DNA of 51,182 nt from Akkermansia sp. Its GTDB lineage: Bacteria > Verrucomicrobiota > Verrucomicrobiia > Verrucomicrobiales > Akkermansiaceae. The position numbers and the translations under genes are program-made. The stretch spans positions 1 to 51,182 of the forward strand of contig JAUNRE010000005.1 in assembly GCA_030535795.1 (NCBI GenBank). The letters run 5' to 3'. Below are positions 16,715 through 24,632 of this stretch, piece by piece (the first letter of the stretch is position 1; the number at the start of each line of letters is the position of its first letter). Under the pieces are notes generated by a model. That model was not told the DNA's origin, did no database searches, and saw only the letters and a list, made by a program, of their open reading frames with translations.

Positions 16715-17821
16715 ATGACTAATACTTCGAAATCACGCCGGCGGTGGCAGATTGTGACCCGAGTCATGGGTTGCATTCTCGGCCTGCTCCTGCTCGTCCT
16801 TGCCGGAGCAGCTTGGTGGCTTTACGGGTGGCAGTGGAGAGCTCTTGCCTTCCACGAGAGCTGGACGGAAGAAGAGCGAGCCGCACTCACGGAGTTCGAC
16901 ACCTATCTGCGCAACTCCTACGCCGGGGATTTATCTCAGGTAGACTTCCTCTTTTCGGAAGAAAACGTACGAAGCCTTGAAAGGAAAATCAGCGCCCCCA
17001 TCCGCAAGCAATTGCTGGAGGCCGCCCAAAACGGACAAGGCGCCACCCCTACCATCCATTACACTGCCGGGAACATCACCTTCCGCGAGAGCTGTGCACC
17101 GGCCATTGTGGCATCGCAAACCGGGCACCTCGGCGCACTCAAAGCGCTCATTGCGCATGGAGCCGACCCGAATGCCTGCGTTCAGATTGAGATTGCCGGA
17201 GAGCACAAGGAAGGAGACACGCCCATAACCACCCAGCTCGCAGGCTCCTCTATCACCAGGGCTCTGATTCCGTGGAGTAAACGAAAAGAAATGGCTGATT
17301 TTCTGCTGTCACAGGGCGCAGATTTGAATGCCCACGGTTACATCATCGGCCTGTGCTGCACCCTGGCTTACATGCGCGGAGAAACGGAGCCATGGCTCTG
17401 GGCACTGGAGCATGGCAAGAAAGTATGCGGCAACGAACTGGTGCTGGTGCTCAGCTTCAGAACGCCGGCACGACTGCTACCGCTTATCGAGGCCATGCTG
17501 CGCAGCACTCCGAGCGTTGCTAATGCCACCGATGCCGACGACACGCCCCTGCAGGCATTGGCTAAAAGAATAGAGCGCGCCGAGGCGGAGGAGATGCCCG
17601 AACTGGAGCAGATACTCGACCTGCTGTTGGCGCATGGCGCCAATCCGTCCCAGAGGCCGGAGGCGAAAGATGAATCCGACAGACAGGAGCGCAGGCTCCC
17701 ACTGGATATTCTGCTGGAAAAGAGAGACTTCAACACCTGTGGAGCTACCGGAGAGGAGTGCGAGGGGGATGATGCGCGAACCATCTGGCAACGCATGTGC
17801 AAAAAACTTCAACAACAATAA
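16715..17821 (+). CDS. Membrane-anchored ankyrin-repeat protein (paralogue 1)
   Basis: 368 aa. A basic N-terminus (KSRRRWQ) and a membrane helix (about 15-37, ending AAWWLYGWQ) anchor the protein, with the bulk outside the cytoplasm. A conserved FHESWTEEERAALTEFDTYLRNSY segment follows, then ankyrin-like repeats, clearest in APAIVASQTGHLGALKALIAHGADPNA, KEMADFLLSQGADLNAHG and LEQILDLLLAHGANPSQ. Ankyrin repeats bind protein partners; none is identified. It shares its whole architecture with the gene six bases downstream, so the two are tandem duplicates in one transcript. The C-terminus (TIWQRMCKKLQQQ) matches the same spot in the paralogue. Confidence 0.8.
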   Translation: MTNTSKSRRRWQIVTRVMGCILGLLLLVLAGAAWWLYGWQWRALAFHESWTEEERAALTEFDTYLRNSYAGDLSQVDFLFSEENVRSLERKISAPIRKQLLEAAQNGQGATPTIHYTAGNITFRESCAPAIVASQTGHLGALKALIAHGADPNACVQIEIAGEHKEGDTPITTQLAGSSITRALIPWSKRKEMADFLLSQGADLNAHGYIIGLCCTLAYMRGETEPWLWALEHGKKVCGNELVLVLSFRTPARLLPLIEAMLRSTPSVANATDADDTPLQALAKRIERAEAEEMPELEQILDLLLAHGANPSQRPEAKDESDRQERRLPLDILLEKRDFNTCGATGEECEGDDARTIWQRMCKKLQQQ

Positions 17822-17827
17822 TACTAT

Positions 17828-19036
17828 ATGACGACTACAGACACGCCGAAAACAAACCGAAAATGGTGGCGCATAGCCGCCTGGTTAATGGGCAGCACGC
17901 TCACGCTGCTGATTCTCACGCTGGCAGCCGGAGCCTGGTGGTTGTGGGGCTGGCAAAGCGATGACGAACTCACCTTTCACGAGAGCTGGAGCAACGAGGA
18001 GCGCGCCGCCCTTACTGAGCTGAACACCTATCTGCACAATGGATTTGCCGCCGAAATGAAACAGCTGATGGAGGATGAAACCGGTGAGAGCTCAACGGAA
18101 TCGGATATCAGCACGGCCATCATGGCTCGCACAACGGCCGCCCCCATTGCCAAGCGCCTGGCCGAAATCGCAGCCTCCGGTTCCGCTGCCGATGCCGAGC
18201 CGGTCGTCACCGGCACCGGTCTCCGAAATTATGAGCCGGCCATCATGGCTGCTCAGACGGGGCATTTTGAGGCTCTCAAAGCGCTCATCGCTCATGGCGC
18301 CAATCCGAACGCGACGCTGTTGATGAACAACGACACCCCGGATTATGCGCTCGACACCCCTCTCAGCCCCCTGCTCAGCGGCAACTTTGCCGGTACGCGC
18401 AGCATCCCGTGGGAACAGCGCCGCGAAATGGTGGAATACCTGCTGCAACACGGCGCAGAGCTCAATGACAAGCACAACATGAACGGCACCGCTCTGAAAG
18501 TGGCTCTCATCATCCGAAATGAGGCCGAACCTTGGTTGCTGGCGCTGAAGCATGGCAAAAAAGTGTCCCAGCGTGAATTCATCGATACCCTGCTCGCGCC
18601 TGCCGGTATGCCCGTTCTCCGTAAAATGATGGAAAGCAAGCAAGTAAACGTCAATGACAACTCCGGCGACTACACCCCGCTCCAGTCATTGGCGGAGTAC
18701 ATGTGCTACTGCGACCCGGAAGAGTTGGACCAAGGAGAATACGAAGCCAGACTCGATATGCTGCTGGCCGCCGGGGCTAACCCCAATATCCGCTGCATGA
18801 GCCTTGACGCCTGCAAACGCACCCCCGTACAACTCATGGAAAGCCGTACCAACTTCGAACGCGCTGACGGCATGCCGGAGAACTCATGCTGCACCATCGG
18901 ACCAGATATTCGCACCCGTTGGCAGAACATGTGCGATAAACTCCGTGCCGCAGGAACAAATACCCCCGCCATCTCCACTCCCAATGAAGAGTCTTCTTCC
19001 GATGAAGAAGACAATGACGGCATAGAAGCATTCTGA
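17828..19036 (+). CDS. Membrane-anchored ankyrin-repeat protein (paralogue 2)
   Basis: 402 aa. Same plan as the preceding gene: basic start, membrane helix (about 15-38, LTLLILTLAAGAWWLWGW), FHESWSNEERAALTELNTYLHNGF, then ankyrin units such as EPAIMAAQTGHFEALKALIAHGANPNA, REMVEYLLQHGAELND and ARLDMLLAAGANPNI. It differs by a longer acidic tail (EESSSDEEDNDGIEAF). Identity to paralogue 1 is moderate, so the duplication is old, unlike that in the ABC gene. Function unknown; an envelope protein-binding role is inference. Confidence 0.8.
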   Translation: MTTTDTPKTNRKWWRIAAWLMGSTLTLLILTLAAGAWWLWGWQSDDELTFHESWSNEERAALTELNTYLHNGFAAEMKQLMEDETGESSTESDISTAIMARTTAAPIAKRLAEIAASGSAADAEPVVTGTGLRNYEPAIMAAQTGHFEALKALIAHGANPNATLLMNNDTPDYALDTPLSPLLSGNFAGTRSIPWEQRREMVEYLLQHGAELNDKHNMNGTALKVALIIRNEAEPWLLALKHGKKVSQREFIDTLLAPAGMPVLRKMMESKQVNVNDNSGDYTPLQSLAEYMCYCDPEELDQGEYEARLDMLLAAGANPNIRCMSLDACKRTPVQLMESRTNFERADGMPENSCCTIGPDIRTRWQNMCDKLRAAGTNTPAISTPNEESSSDEEDNDGIEAF

Positions 19037-19060
19037 ATCAACCGCTTACAAGCTTAGTGC

Positions 19061-19111
19061 AAAAATCCGCAATGCTGCTGCGAAAAATCCGCAGTAGCAT
19101 TGCGGATTTTT
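19061..19111. repeat. Long palindrome 1 upstream of the DUF4143 ATPase gene
   Basis: AAAAATCCGCAATGCT (19061-19076) is mirrored by its complement at 19096-19111. With the inner CTGCG/CGCAG pair and a G-T wobble, the stem reaches about 22 bp around a 7-base loop. It could also end the ankyrin transcript, as T-rich sequence follows. Confidence 0.8.
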
Positions 19112-19238
19112 CCGATTGCTTTATAATTTGCTGTTGTTTAACCTATTACAACCGGAACATTTTTTTCAAACACAAAAAACAAGCAAAAAGCTTTCCCTTT
19201 CAGAATCCCCTCAGCATCAAGCTCTTCCAAGTAAATCG

Positions 19239-19269
19239 GAAAAATCCGCAATATAATTGCGGATTTTTC
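19239..19269. repeat. Palindrome 2 upstream of the DUF4143 ATPase gene
   Basis: GAAAAATCCGCAAT (19239-19252), ATA, then the perfect complement at 19256-19269. It carries the same half-site as palindrome 1, and GAAAAATCCGCAG also occurs at 19082-19094. It lies about 30 bases upstream of the ATPase promoter, where an operator could sit. Confidence 0.8.
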
Positions 19270-19300
19270 GCATTCCTATTGCATATTATTACAAATATGC

Positions 19301-19329
19301 TTGACAGAACGACTTGCAACAGCCATAAC
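19301..19329 (+). promoter_or_regulatory. Probable promoter for the DUF4143 ATPase gene
   Basis: TTGACA at 19301-19306, 17-base spacer, CATAAC at 19324-19329, ending 11 bases before the ATG at 19341. The -10 is weak. Confidence 0.4.
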
Positions 19330-19340
19330 GAAGGCAGCTT

Positions 19341-20573
19341 ATGGACGTTCCCACCTATTTTCCGCGCACAGCAACAGACAGAGTCAAATACCTGTCTGCA
19401 CACTACCCCTGTATACTACTGACGGGGGCGAGACAAGTGGGTAAATCCACCCTGCTGGAAGAACTGCGCCCGGAGGGCATGAACTATGTGACGCTGGATG
19501 ATTACCTGCTGGCGGAAGAAGCGAAACGCGACCCCATAGGCTTTTTGCAGCGGCATAAGGCTCCTCTCTTCATCGATGAGGTACAGTACGCACCGGAACT
19601 GTTACGAGCCATCAAAATGCGAGTTGATGCCGAAAAGCGGAACGGCCTATACTGGTTGGCAGGGTCGCAGCACTTTCACCTCATGCAGGGGGTAAGTGAA
19701 AGCTTGGCCGGACGCGTGGGGATACTGGACTTACACAGCATGTCGCAGCGGGAGTGCCTGGGCTTGGGAAGCACCGCTTCGGTCTTCGACCCGGAAAATC
19801 CGGCTGCCGTAGCCTCTGCGGACGCGGCCTGCGACATACACGAGCTCTACCACCGCATCTGGCGCGGAGGCTACCCCGTGCTGAGCAAAGATAAAGCCCT
19901 GGAGCCCGCCACCTTTTTCGATTCCTATGTGCGCACCTACCTGGAGCGAGATGTCAACCAACTGGCACAAGTGGGAAACCGCGCGGCATTCCTGAAGCTC
20001 ATGCAGTCGGCAGCCATGCGCAGCGGGCAGCAACTCGTCTACACCGACCTGGCAAGAGATGCCGAGGTATCCCCCAACACGGCAAAGGCCTGGGTTGCCA
20101 TGCTGGAGGCCACGGGCATTATTTCCCTGTTGCAGCCCTACTCGACCAACAGCACTAAGCGCCTTACCAAAACACCCAAGCTGTATTTCATGGACACCGG
20201 GTTATGCTCTTGGTTAGCAGGCTGGCAGAGCCCGCCGGCTCTCATGAACAGCCCCTTCGCCGGAGCCATTCTCGAAACCTGGGTCTACGGCCAACTGATT
20301 CGCAGCTTCAACCACAACGGCTCACGCCCGCGCCTTTACTTCTTCCGGGATGCTAGGGGAACCGCTGAGGTGGACTTTCTGCTGGTACAGAATGGCATAA
20401 TCTACCCCATGGAGGTAAAGCGCAGCAGCAGCCCTACTGCTACAGACCTGCGCCACACAGCCAAAATACCACCCGGCATGTTTGAGCTAACCCCCGGCAT
20501 TATCTTCAGCACCGCTGAGCAGCCGTACACACTGGAAAACGGCATCCGCACCTTCCCCGTTTCGATGTTGTAG
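19341..20573 (+). CDS. AAA_14/DUF4143 family ATPase
   Basis: 410 aa. Walker A GARQVGKST (about 29-37), Walker B APLFIDEVQ (about 73-81) and a sensor-like WLAGSQHFHLM define the AAA_14 ATPase core. A winged-helix-like region follows (LVYTDLARDAEVSPNTAKAWVAMLEATGII), then the DUF4143 part with KTPKLYFMDTGLCSWLAG and AEVDFLLVQNGIIYPMEVKRS, whose D...E-K spacing resembles PD-(D/E)XK nuclease folds. These proteins are widespread in mobile and accessory regions, and their role is poorly known. The gene stands alone behind the palindrome cluster and converges on the next operon with only 14 bases between, so no separate terminator is visible. Confidence 0.9.
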   Translation: MDVPTYFPRTATDRVKYLSAHYPCILLTGARQVGKSTLLEELRPEGMNYVTLDDYLLAEEAKRDPIGFLQRHKAPLFIDEVQYAPELLRAIKMRVDAEKRNGLYWLAGSQHFHLMQGVSESLAGRVGILDLHSMSQRECLGLGSTASVFDPENPAAVASADAACDIHELYHRIWRGGYPVLSKDKALEPATFFDSYVRTYLERDVNQLAQVGNRAAFLKLMQSAAMRSGQQLVYTDLARDAEVSPNTAKAWVAMLEATGIISLLQPYSTNSTKRLTKTPKLYFMDTGLCSWLAGWQSPPALMNSPFAGAILETWVYGQLIRSFNHNGSRPRLYFFRDARGTAEVDFLLVQNGIIYPMEVKRSSSPTATDLRHTAKIPPGMFELTPGIIFSTAEQPYTLENGIRTFPVSML

Positions 20574-20587
20574 TACCGTAGCCCTGT

Positions 20588-21514
20588 TCATTGGCGCCGC
20601 GAGAGTTCCGACGCATAGCTCCTCCCGAGACTATCGGCATGTTGCCGGAGCCAGAGGGAAAGGGCACGGCTCCCTACTCCGCTCCCGGCAACAGCCAGCC
20701 GATTTTGAGAGAGCCCCTCTATCTCCTCGCGCGTGAGCATGACGTCGCCGACCAAAGCTCCTAGGACGCGAGCAGCCAGATACCCCACCGCATGCGGAAC
20801 GGGTAAAACCGGACGCCATATTCCCATACCTTTCGCCAGCTGCCTCCATAGCTCGCGAAAGGTGTAGGTCTCCTGCCCGGTAGCATTGATGATACGCTGA
20901 GGCTCCTTGCTTTCTGCTTCATCCATAGCAAGCTCAGCAAAATCCTGAACATGGATGGGTTGGAGCTGATACTCTCCTCGCCCGAAAGTCGCAACAGCCG
21001 GCAGATGCCGCAAACACCAGGCCATATTGTTGATGAGGATGCTCTCCTGCGGAGAATCGCCGAAAAGAATCGCCGGGCGCAACACGCTATGCGGCACTCC
21101 CGTTGCGGCGAGAGCTGCTTCCAGCTCAGCCTTGCCACGGAAATAGGGGAGTTCGCTGCTGATATCCGGACAAGTAATGCTTGTATGCACCACACGCTGT
21201 ACCCCGGCTCGCTGTGCGGCAGCAAACATAAGCCGCGTATGCTCTACTGCCTCAGCATGGCTGAATGCGGCATGCCCACCCTTTTTCCCGGCATAGCTGA
21301 ACCTCACCCAATAGGTGTTGACCAGCACATCCACATCTGACAGAACATCCTCTCCTGCACTCCACGGCATGGGGCGCAGCTCATACCCAACGGGATTTGC
21401 CAGACGGCCGGCGGAATTCGTGAGCCCCACCACCCGCCACCCGCGTCGCGCGGCTTCAGCAGCTATGTATCGCCCACTATACCCAAGAACTCCTGTAATT
21501 GCTATAGTTTTCAT
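20588..21514 (-). CDS. NAD(P)-binding SDR-type oxidoreductase/epimerase
   Basis: 308 aa. Rossmann start MKTIAITGVLGYSGRYIA holds the GxxGxxG dinucleotide motif. The atypical SDR layout (VVHTSIT, PYFRGKAELEAALAATGVPHSVLRPAILFG) resembles the NDUFA9/NmrA-like branch rather than a classical Tyr-x-x-x-Lys sugar epimerase; a YFRGK motif is present. A hydrophobic VPHAVGYLAARVLGALVGDV segment lies near the C-terminus. Substrate unknown. It is the second gene of an operon led by the GbsR/MarR-like regulator 39 bases upstream, and a copy of the palindrome found in that regulator's promoter lies directly before its ATG. Confidence 0.8.
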   Translation of the reverse strand: MKTIAITGVLGYSGRYIAAEAARRGWRVVGLTNSAGRLANPVGYELRPMPWSAGEDVLSDVDVLVNTYWVRFSYAGKKGGHAAFSHAEAVEHTRLMFAAAQRAGVQRVVHTSITCPDISSELPYFRGKAELEAALAATGVPHSVLRPAILFGDSPQESILINNMAWCLRHLPAVATFGRGEYQLQPIHVQDFAELAMDEAESKEPQRIINATGQETYTFRELWRQLAKGMGIWRPVLPVPHAVGYLAARVLGALVGDVMLTREEIEGLSQNRLAVAGSGVGSRALSLWLRQHADSLGRSYASELSRRQ

Positions 21515-21515
21515 A

Positions 21516-21533
21516 TTTCTGTAATTTGAGAAA
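21516..21533 (-). promoter_or_regulatory. Operator-like palindrome before the oxidoreductase gene
   Basis: TTTCTGTAATTTGAGAAA, 16 of 18 bases identical to the perfect palindrome at 22084-22101. It starts two bases from the start codon. Probably bound by the adjacent GbsR/MarR-like regulator (inference). Confidence 0.6.
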
Positions 21534-21553
21534 TCTATAAGTAAAAAAATTGT

Positions 21554-22075
21554 TCAGAGCTTGGAGATAAAGCCCAATACCTTACTGCCCATGAGCGCAG
21601 CGCGACGGAAAACGGACGTAGGATAACGCTGTGCCGTCATGGCCAGGTTCTCGGCAGTTTGCAGCAACTCCCCCATCGCCCGCATACGTTCCGCCGCGTG
21701 GGTATCCCCCGCCGCCTGAGCCGCAGCCATGCACTCCTGCACGGCAAGCACAGCTCCGGCTGTTTCGCGGCGACGGCGCTCCTCCAGAATACGCCGAGCC
21801 ATTTCCCACACATCGCACTCTGCACGATAAAAACTGCGGCGATCACCGGGACGTGATTCGCGGTATATAAGGTTGTAACTCTCCAACTCTTTCAGACTGG
21901 TGCTCACATTCGAACGAGCCAACGTCAACAGCTCGCACATTTCCTCTGCCGTCAGCGGAGACGCAGCCAAATACAATAGCCCATGCAGCATGGCGGTAGA
22001 ACGCGGAATACCCCAGCGTGACCCCATGTCACCCCAGCGACGTATGAACATCATCTGCGCCTCGGAAATCTGCAT
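21554..22075 (-). CDS. GbsR/MarR-like transcriptional regulator
   Basis: 173 aa. Winged helix-turn-helix: IPRSTAMLHGLLYLAASPLTAEEMCELLTLARSNVSTSLKELESYNLIYRESRPGDRRSFYRA, with the recognition helix around ARSNVSTSLKELE and the wing at RPGDRRSFY. The N-terminal FIRRWGDMGSRWGIP is typical of the GbsR branch, and the helical C-terminus (about 85-173) should form the dimer and ligand part. It probably represses its own promoter, since a perfect palindrome lies between its -35 and -10 boxes, and the downstream oxidoreductase, which has a second copy. The effector is unknown. Confidence 0.88.
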   Translation of the reverse strand: MQISEAQMMFIRRWGDMGSRWGIPRSTAMLHGLLYLAASPLTAEEMCELLTLARSNVSTSLKELESYNLIYRESRPGDRRSFYRAECDVWEMARRILEERRRRETAGAVLAVQECMAAAQAAGDTHAAERMRAMGELLQTAENLAMTAQRYPTSVFRRAALMGSKVLGFISKL

Positions 22076-22081
22076 GCGCGT

Positions 22082-22110
22082 ATTTTCTGAAATTTCAGAA
22101 ACAAAGTCAA
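22082..22110 (-). promoter_or_regulatory. Promoter and palindromic operator of the GbsR/MarR-like gene
   Basis: On the minus strand TTGACT (22110-22105), 17-base spacer, GAAAAT (22087-22082), six bases from the ATG at 22075. The perfect 18-base palindrome TTTCTGAAATTTCAGAAA (22084-22101) covers most of the spacer and the -10, so bound repressor would block RNA polymerase. Confidence 0.65.
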
Positions 22111-22143
22111 GTAAAAAAAATCGTGGAGTATATATCTTTTATC

Positions 22144-22172
22144 TTGACAGGTACGAAAAGAGCTCCTAATAT
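22144..22172 (+). promoter_or_regulatory. Promoter for the GYF-domain gene
   Basis: TTGACA at 22144-22149, 17-base spacer, TAATAT at 22167-22172: close to consensus. It selects the ATG at 22183 as start and rules out longer forms. Confidence 0.7.
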
Positions 22173-22182
22173 ACATACCGAT

Positions 22183-22770
22183 ATGAAGTTTTATTACACT
22201 GATGGAGAAAACGTAGAAGGCCCAAAAACTCAAGAAGAACTGGCTACGGAGTACTTCAATGGTAGCCTGAACAAAGAAACGCAGATATGCCAGGAAGGGA
22301 CCGACTACTGGGTACCGATTACCTGCCTGCTGCAGCCGGCCAAAAAGCTGCCCAAACCGCCGTTGACAGAGCCGAAGCACCACCCCTCCATCAAGACGGA
22401 TGTCGCCTCGCACATCGACATCGACCCGGAGATTCGCCCCTTATCCAGCCCGAACATTGCGCAGATATTCAACTGCCTGCTGCTGGCATTCATCGCCATT
22501 CTGCTGGTGGTTCAGCTCAGCAAAATAAAGCCGGAAGCCCCGCCTGCCAAATATGAATACGCCGCCATGCGCATCACGACAGATGACCTGCTCAACTGCG
22601 ATATGGTTCGCGGCTTCCATGACATCGGGTTGGTGCACTGTGAGCACCTGATGGGTATCCCCAAAGGCTGGGAATACGTCAGCACCCTCTGCCCCGATGG
22701 CGAAAAAGCAGCCTACATTTTGGTGCGCCGCCTGAAAGCCGAAAAGAAAATTTCCAAAATAAATTCTTGA
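22183..22770 (+). CDS. GYF_2 (DUF4339) domain membrane protein
   Basis: 195 aa from ATG 22183. Residues 2-50 (FYYTDGENVEGPKTQEELATEYFNGSLNKETQICQEGTDYWVPIT) match the bacterial GYF_2/DUF4339 domain, thought to bind proline-rich peptides, here on the cytoplasmic side. A Pro-rich linker and one membrane helix (about 97-117, IFNCLLLAFIAILLVVQLS) follow, then an unrecognised C-terminal domain of about 75 residues (YEYAAMRITTDDLLNCDMVRGF ... AYILVRRLK). Divergent from the GbsR-like gene. Its last codons overlap the rplI -35 box. Confidence 0.75.
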   Translation: MKFYYTDGENVEGPKTQEELATEYFNGSLNKETQICQEGTDYWVPITCLLQPAKKLPKPPLTEPKHHPSIKTDVASHIDIDPEIRPLSSPNIAQIFNCLLLAFIAILLVVQLSKIKPEAPPAKYEYAAMRITTDDLLNCDMVRGFHDIGLVHCEHLMGIPKGWEYVSTLCPDGEKAAYILVRRLKAEKKISKINS

Positions 22771-22795
22771 CAATCAGGATAAAATCGTGTACAAG
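22767..22795 (+). promoter_or_regulatory. Promoter for rplI
   Basis: TTGACA at 22767-22772, 17-base spacer, TACAAG at 22790-22795. The -35 overlaps the stop codon of the upstream gene. Confidence 0.6.
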
Positions 22796-22826
22796 AGCCG
22801 CTCAACCAAACCAAAAATACTGAGTT

Positions 22827-23324
22827 ATGGCTAACATGCAAGTTATTCTCGCTACAAAGATTGAAGGTCTGGGCTGTGAAGCCGACCTCGTTACCGTGAA
22901 GGCTGGTTACGGCCGCAACTACCTGATTCCTCAGGGTCTTGCGTTCGAGGCTACTCCCGCCAACCAGCGTTTCATCAACATGCTCCAGAAGAAGCGCGCT
23001 GAGCGCGAGGCCGCCGAGCTGGCCAACTTCCAGGAGATCGCTGCCAAGATTGCTGCCGTCACGGTGAACCTCACCCTCGAGGCCGGCGAGAATGGCAAGG
23101 TCTTCGGTGCCATCACCAACCAGCAGATCACCGATGGTCTGGCTGCTCTGGGCATCGAAATCGACCGCCACAGCATCGAGCTGGAGAAGCCGCTCAAGAA
23201 GTCCGGCACCTACGAGGTAGCCGCCAAGCTGCACGCTCAGGTCACAGCCACCGTGAAGGTAGTGCTCGTGGTGAAGGGCGAGAAGGTAGAGGAGGAAGCT
23301 CCCGCCGCCACCGAGGAGGCCTAA
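22827..23324 (+). CDS. rplI: 50S ribosomal protein L9
   Basis: 165 aa. Binds 23S rRNA and reaches out from the base of the L1 stalk. MQVILATKIEGLGCEADLVTVKAGYGRNYLIPQGLA is the conserved N-terminal rRNA-binding domain; a long connecting helix (about 50-80) and the C-terminal domain with GKVFGAITNQQITDGLAALGIEIDR follow. An acidic tail (EEEAPAATEEA) is added. Usual bacterial neighbours rpsF, ssb and rpsR are absent; here it stands alone between its own promoter and terminator. Confidence 0.97.
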   Translation: MANMQVILATKIEGLGCEADLVTVKAGYGRNYLIPQGLAFEATPANQRFINMLQKKRAEREAAELANFQEIAAKIAAVTVNLTLEAGENGKVFGAITNQQITDGLAALGIEIDRHSIELEKPLKKSGTYEVAAKLHAQVTATVKVVLVVKGEKVEEEAPAATEEA

Positions 23325-23349
23325 ACCGCTTTCGTCAACCCACTTTTTT

Positions 23350-23384
23350 GAAAAACGCTCCTGAAAAGGGGCGTTTTTCTTTTT
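23350..23384 (+). terminator. Rho-independent terminator after rplI
   Basis: GAAAAACGCTCC (23350-23361), loop TGAAAA, GGGGCGTTTTTC (23368-23379), one G-T pair, then more Ts to 23384. Confidence 0.92.
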
Positions 23385-23392
23385 ATGCGGAA

Positions 23393-23421
23393 TTGACAAT
23401 ACGCAGAAAAGCGTGTTATAA
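23393..23421 (+). promoter_or_regulatory. Promoter for the glycosyltransferase gene
   Basis: TTGACA at 23393-23398, 17-base spacer, TTATAA at 23416-23421 (or TATAAG one base on). GTAAGGAAAC leads into the ATG at 23432. Confidence 0.65.
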
Positions 23422-23431
23422 GTAAGGAAAC

Positions 23432-24520
23432 ATGAAAATTGCCATTGCACTCACTGACCAGAGTTTCGCACACACCAAATCCATGGGTATTTTCAACGTA
23501 TCCATGGGACTGACGAAAGGGCTGATGCATCACCCGGAAGTAACAGAACTTCACATTCTGGGAAACAATGAATGCGCAGACACCTTTGCCAACTCCCCGA
23601 AACATGTACACTTACACCTAATGGACAAGCCTGTGCCACGCCGCTTTGAACGTGTATGGTGGGATCAGGTGGGACTTCCCTTGGCAGTCAGAAAAATAAA
23701 TCCGGAATGGATCATTCTCCCTAAAGGCTTCCCACCTTTCCTACCCTTATTCGGTCACACGAAACTCGCCTGCTATGTACACGATGTCATTTGGGAATAT
23801 TATGAAAACCTTCAAAACTGCCGGAACTCGCCCTTCCCCACCCACGAAAAGCTATATTTCAAAGCTTTAAGTTACAAAGCTCTAAAATCATCCGACGTCG
23901 TCCTTACTTCAACCCAATTTAATGCAAACCGTTTTCTTGCCCATATCCCGTCCACTCGCCCGGCTGTTGTTGGTATAGGTTTTGACCCCATCCCCGAACC
24001 AGATGCAACAAGAAGACGAGGCAGTGGTATTCTTTTCCACGTCTCCTCATTTCCCCACAAACTCACAGAACTGGGCATAAAACGTCTGCAAACCTGGCTG
24101 GCACACCGCAATGATAGCTCAGATATTCGCATACACTGTATCGGTAAAGTTCCCCCTCACATTATCCCGAATAATGCAAACTGGCTCTACCATGGTAAGG
24201 TAAGCCGGGAAGAATTAGACAACCTCATGATGCAGGAATGCCGAGCCTGTGTTTATTTTTCTGCATATGAGGGCTACGGCATGCCACCGGTCGAAAGCCT
24301 GCGCTGCGGCCTTCCCTGCGTATCATCAGATATTCCACCAATACGGGAAAATATTCCGGCTCAGTTCCTCTTCCGGAATGATAGCGAATGGGACTTCATT
24401 CAAACCCTCGACGGAGCTTACGATGCCACCACGCCTATTTCTTGTCCGAACTACCCCTCGTGGGAAGATGTTGCTGACAACTGTATTCAAGCACTTAAAC
24501 AATCATCCACGCAAGCCTAA
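23432..24520 (+). CDS. Glycosyltransferase, GT4 family
   Basis: 362 aa. GT-B fold: the N-terminal half starts MKIAIALTDQSF, and the C-terminal half carries the donor-binding signature YEGYGMPPVESLRCGLPCVSS, in which the two Glu residues of the E-x7-E pattern contact the nucleotide-sugar. VHDVIWEY and STQFNANRF fit the mannosyltransferase-like branch. Acceptor and sugar are unknown; a glycan or lipopolysaccharide role is plausible. Base composition is clearly more AT-rich than its neighbours, with many A/T-ending codons, and it is an isolated gene between an rplI terminator and a tRNA, which together suggest acquisition by transfer. Confidence 0.88.
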   Translation: MKIAIALTDQSFAHTKSMGIFNVSMGLTKGLMHHPEVTELHILGNNECADTFANSPKHVHLHLMDKPVPRRFERVWWDQVGLPLAVRKINPEWIILPKGFPPFLPLFGHTKLACYVHDVIWEYYENLQNCRNSPFPTHEKLYFKALSYKALKSSDVVLTSTQFNANRFLAHIPSTRPAVVGIGFDPIPEPDATRRRGSGILFHVSSFPHKLTELGIKRLQTWLAHRNDSSDIRIHCIGKVPPHIIPNNANWLYHGKVSREELDNLMMQECRACVYFSAYEGYGMPPVESLRCGLPCVSSDIPPIRENIPAQFLFRNDSEWDFIQTLDGAYDATTPISCPNYPSWEDVADNCIQALKQSSTQA

Positions 24521-24525
24521 TACTC

Positions 24526-24551
24526 TTTTTTTGCAGATTTTTGCAAAAAAA
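24526..24551. other. AT-rich hairpin after the glycosyltransferase gene
   Basis: TTTTTTTGCA (24526-24535), loop GATTTT, TGCAAAAAAA (24542-24551). The 10-bp stem lacks a GC core, and an A-run rather than a T-run follows on +, so it would work as a terminator only weakly if at all. Confidence 0.35.
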
Positions 24552-24563
24552 TAAAAAAAATGC

Positions 24564-24592
24564 TTGCAATGAGCTTCAAGTTTGTGTATAAT
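24564..24592 (+). promoter_or_regulatory. Promoter for tRNA-Asp
   Basis: TTGCAA at 24564-24569, 17-base spacer, perfect TATAAT at 24587-24592, about 40 bases before the tRNA. Confidence 0.8.
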
Positions 24593-24632
24593 TCGCCCGC
24601 ACCCACCGAAAGGAGGGAGCAACCAAAGGCAA

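Noticed and set aside
24526..24551. AT hairpin as a strong terminator
   Set aside because: No GC core and no T tract on the plus strand; kept only as a hairpin.
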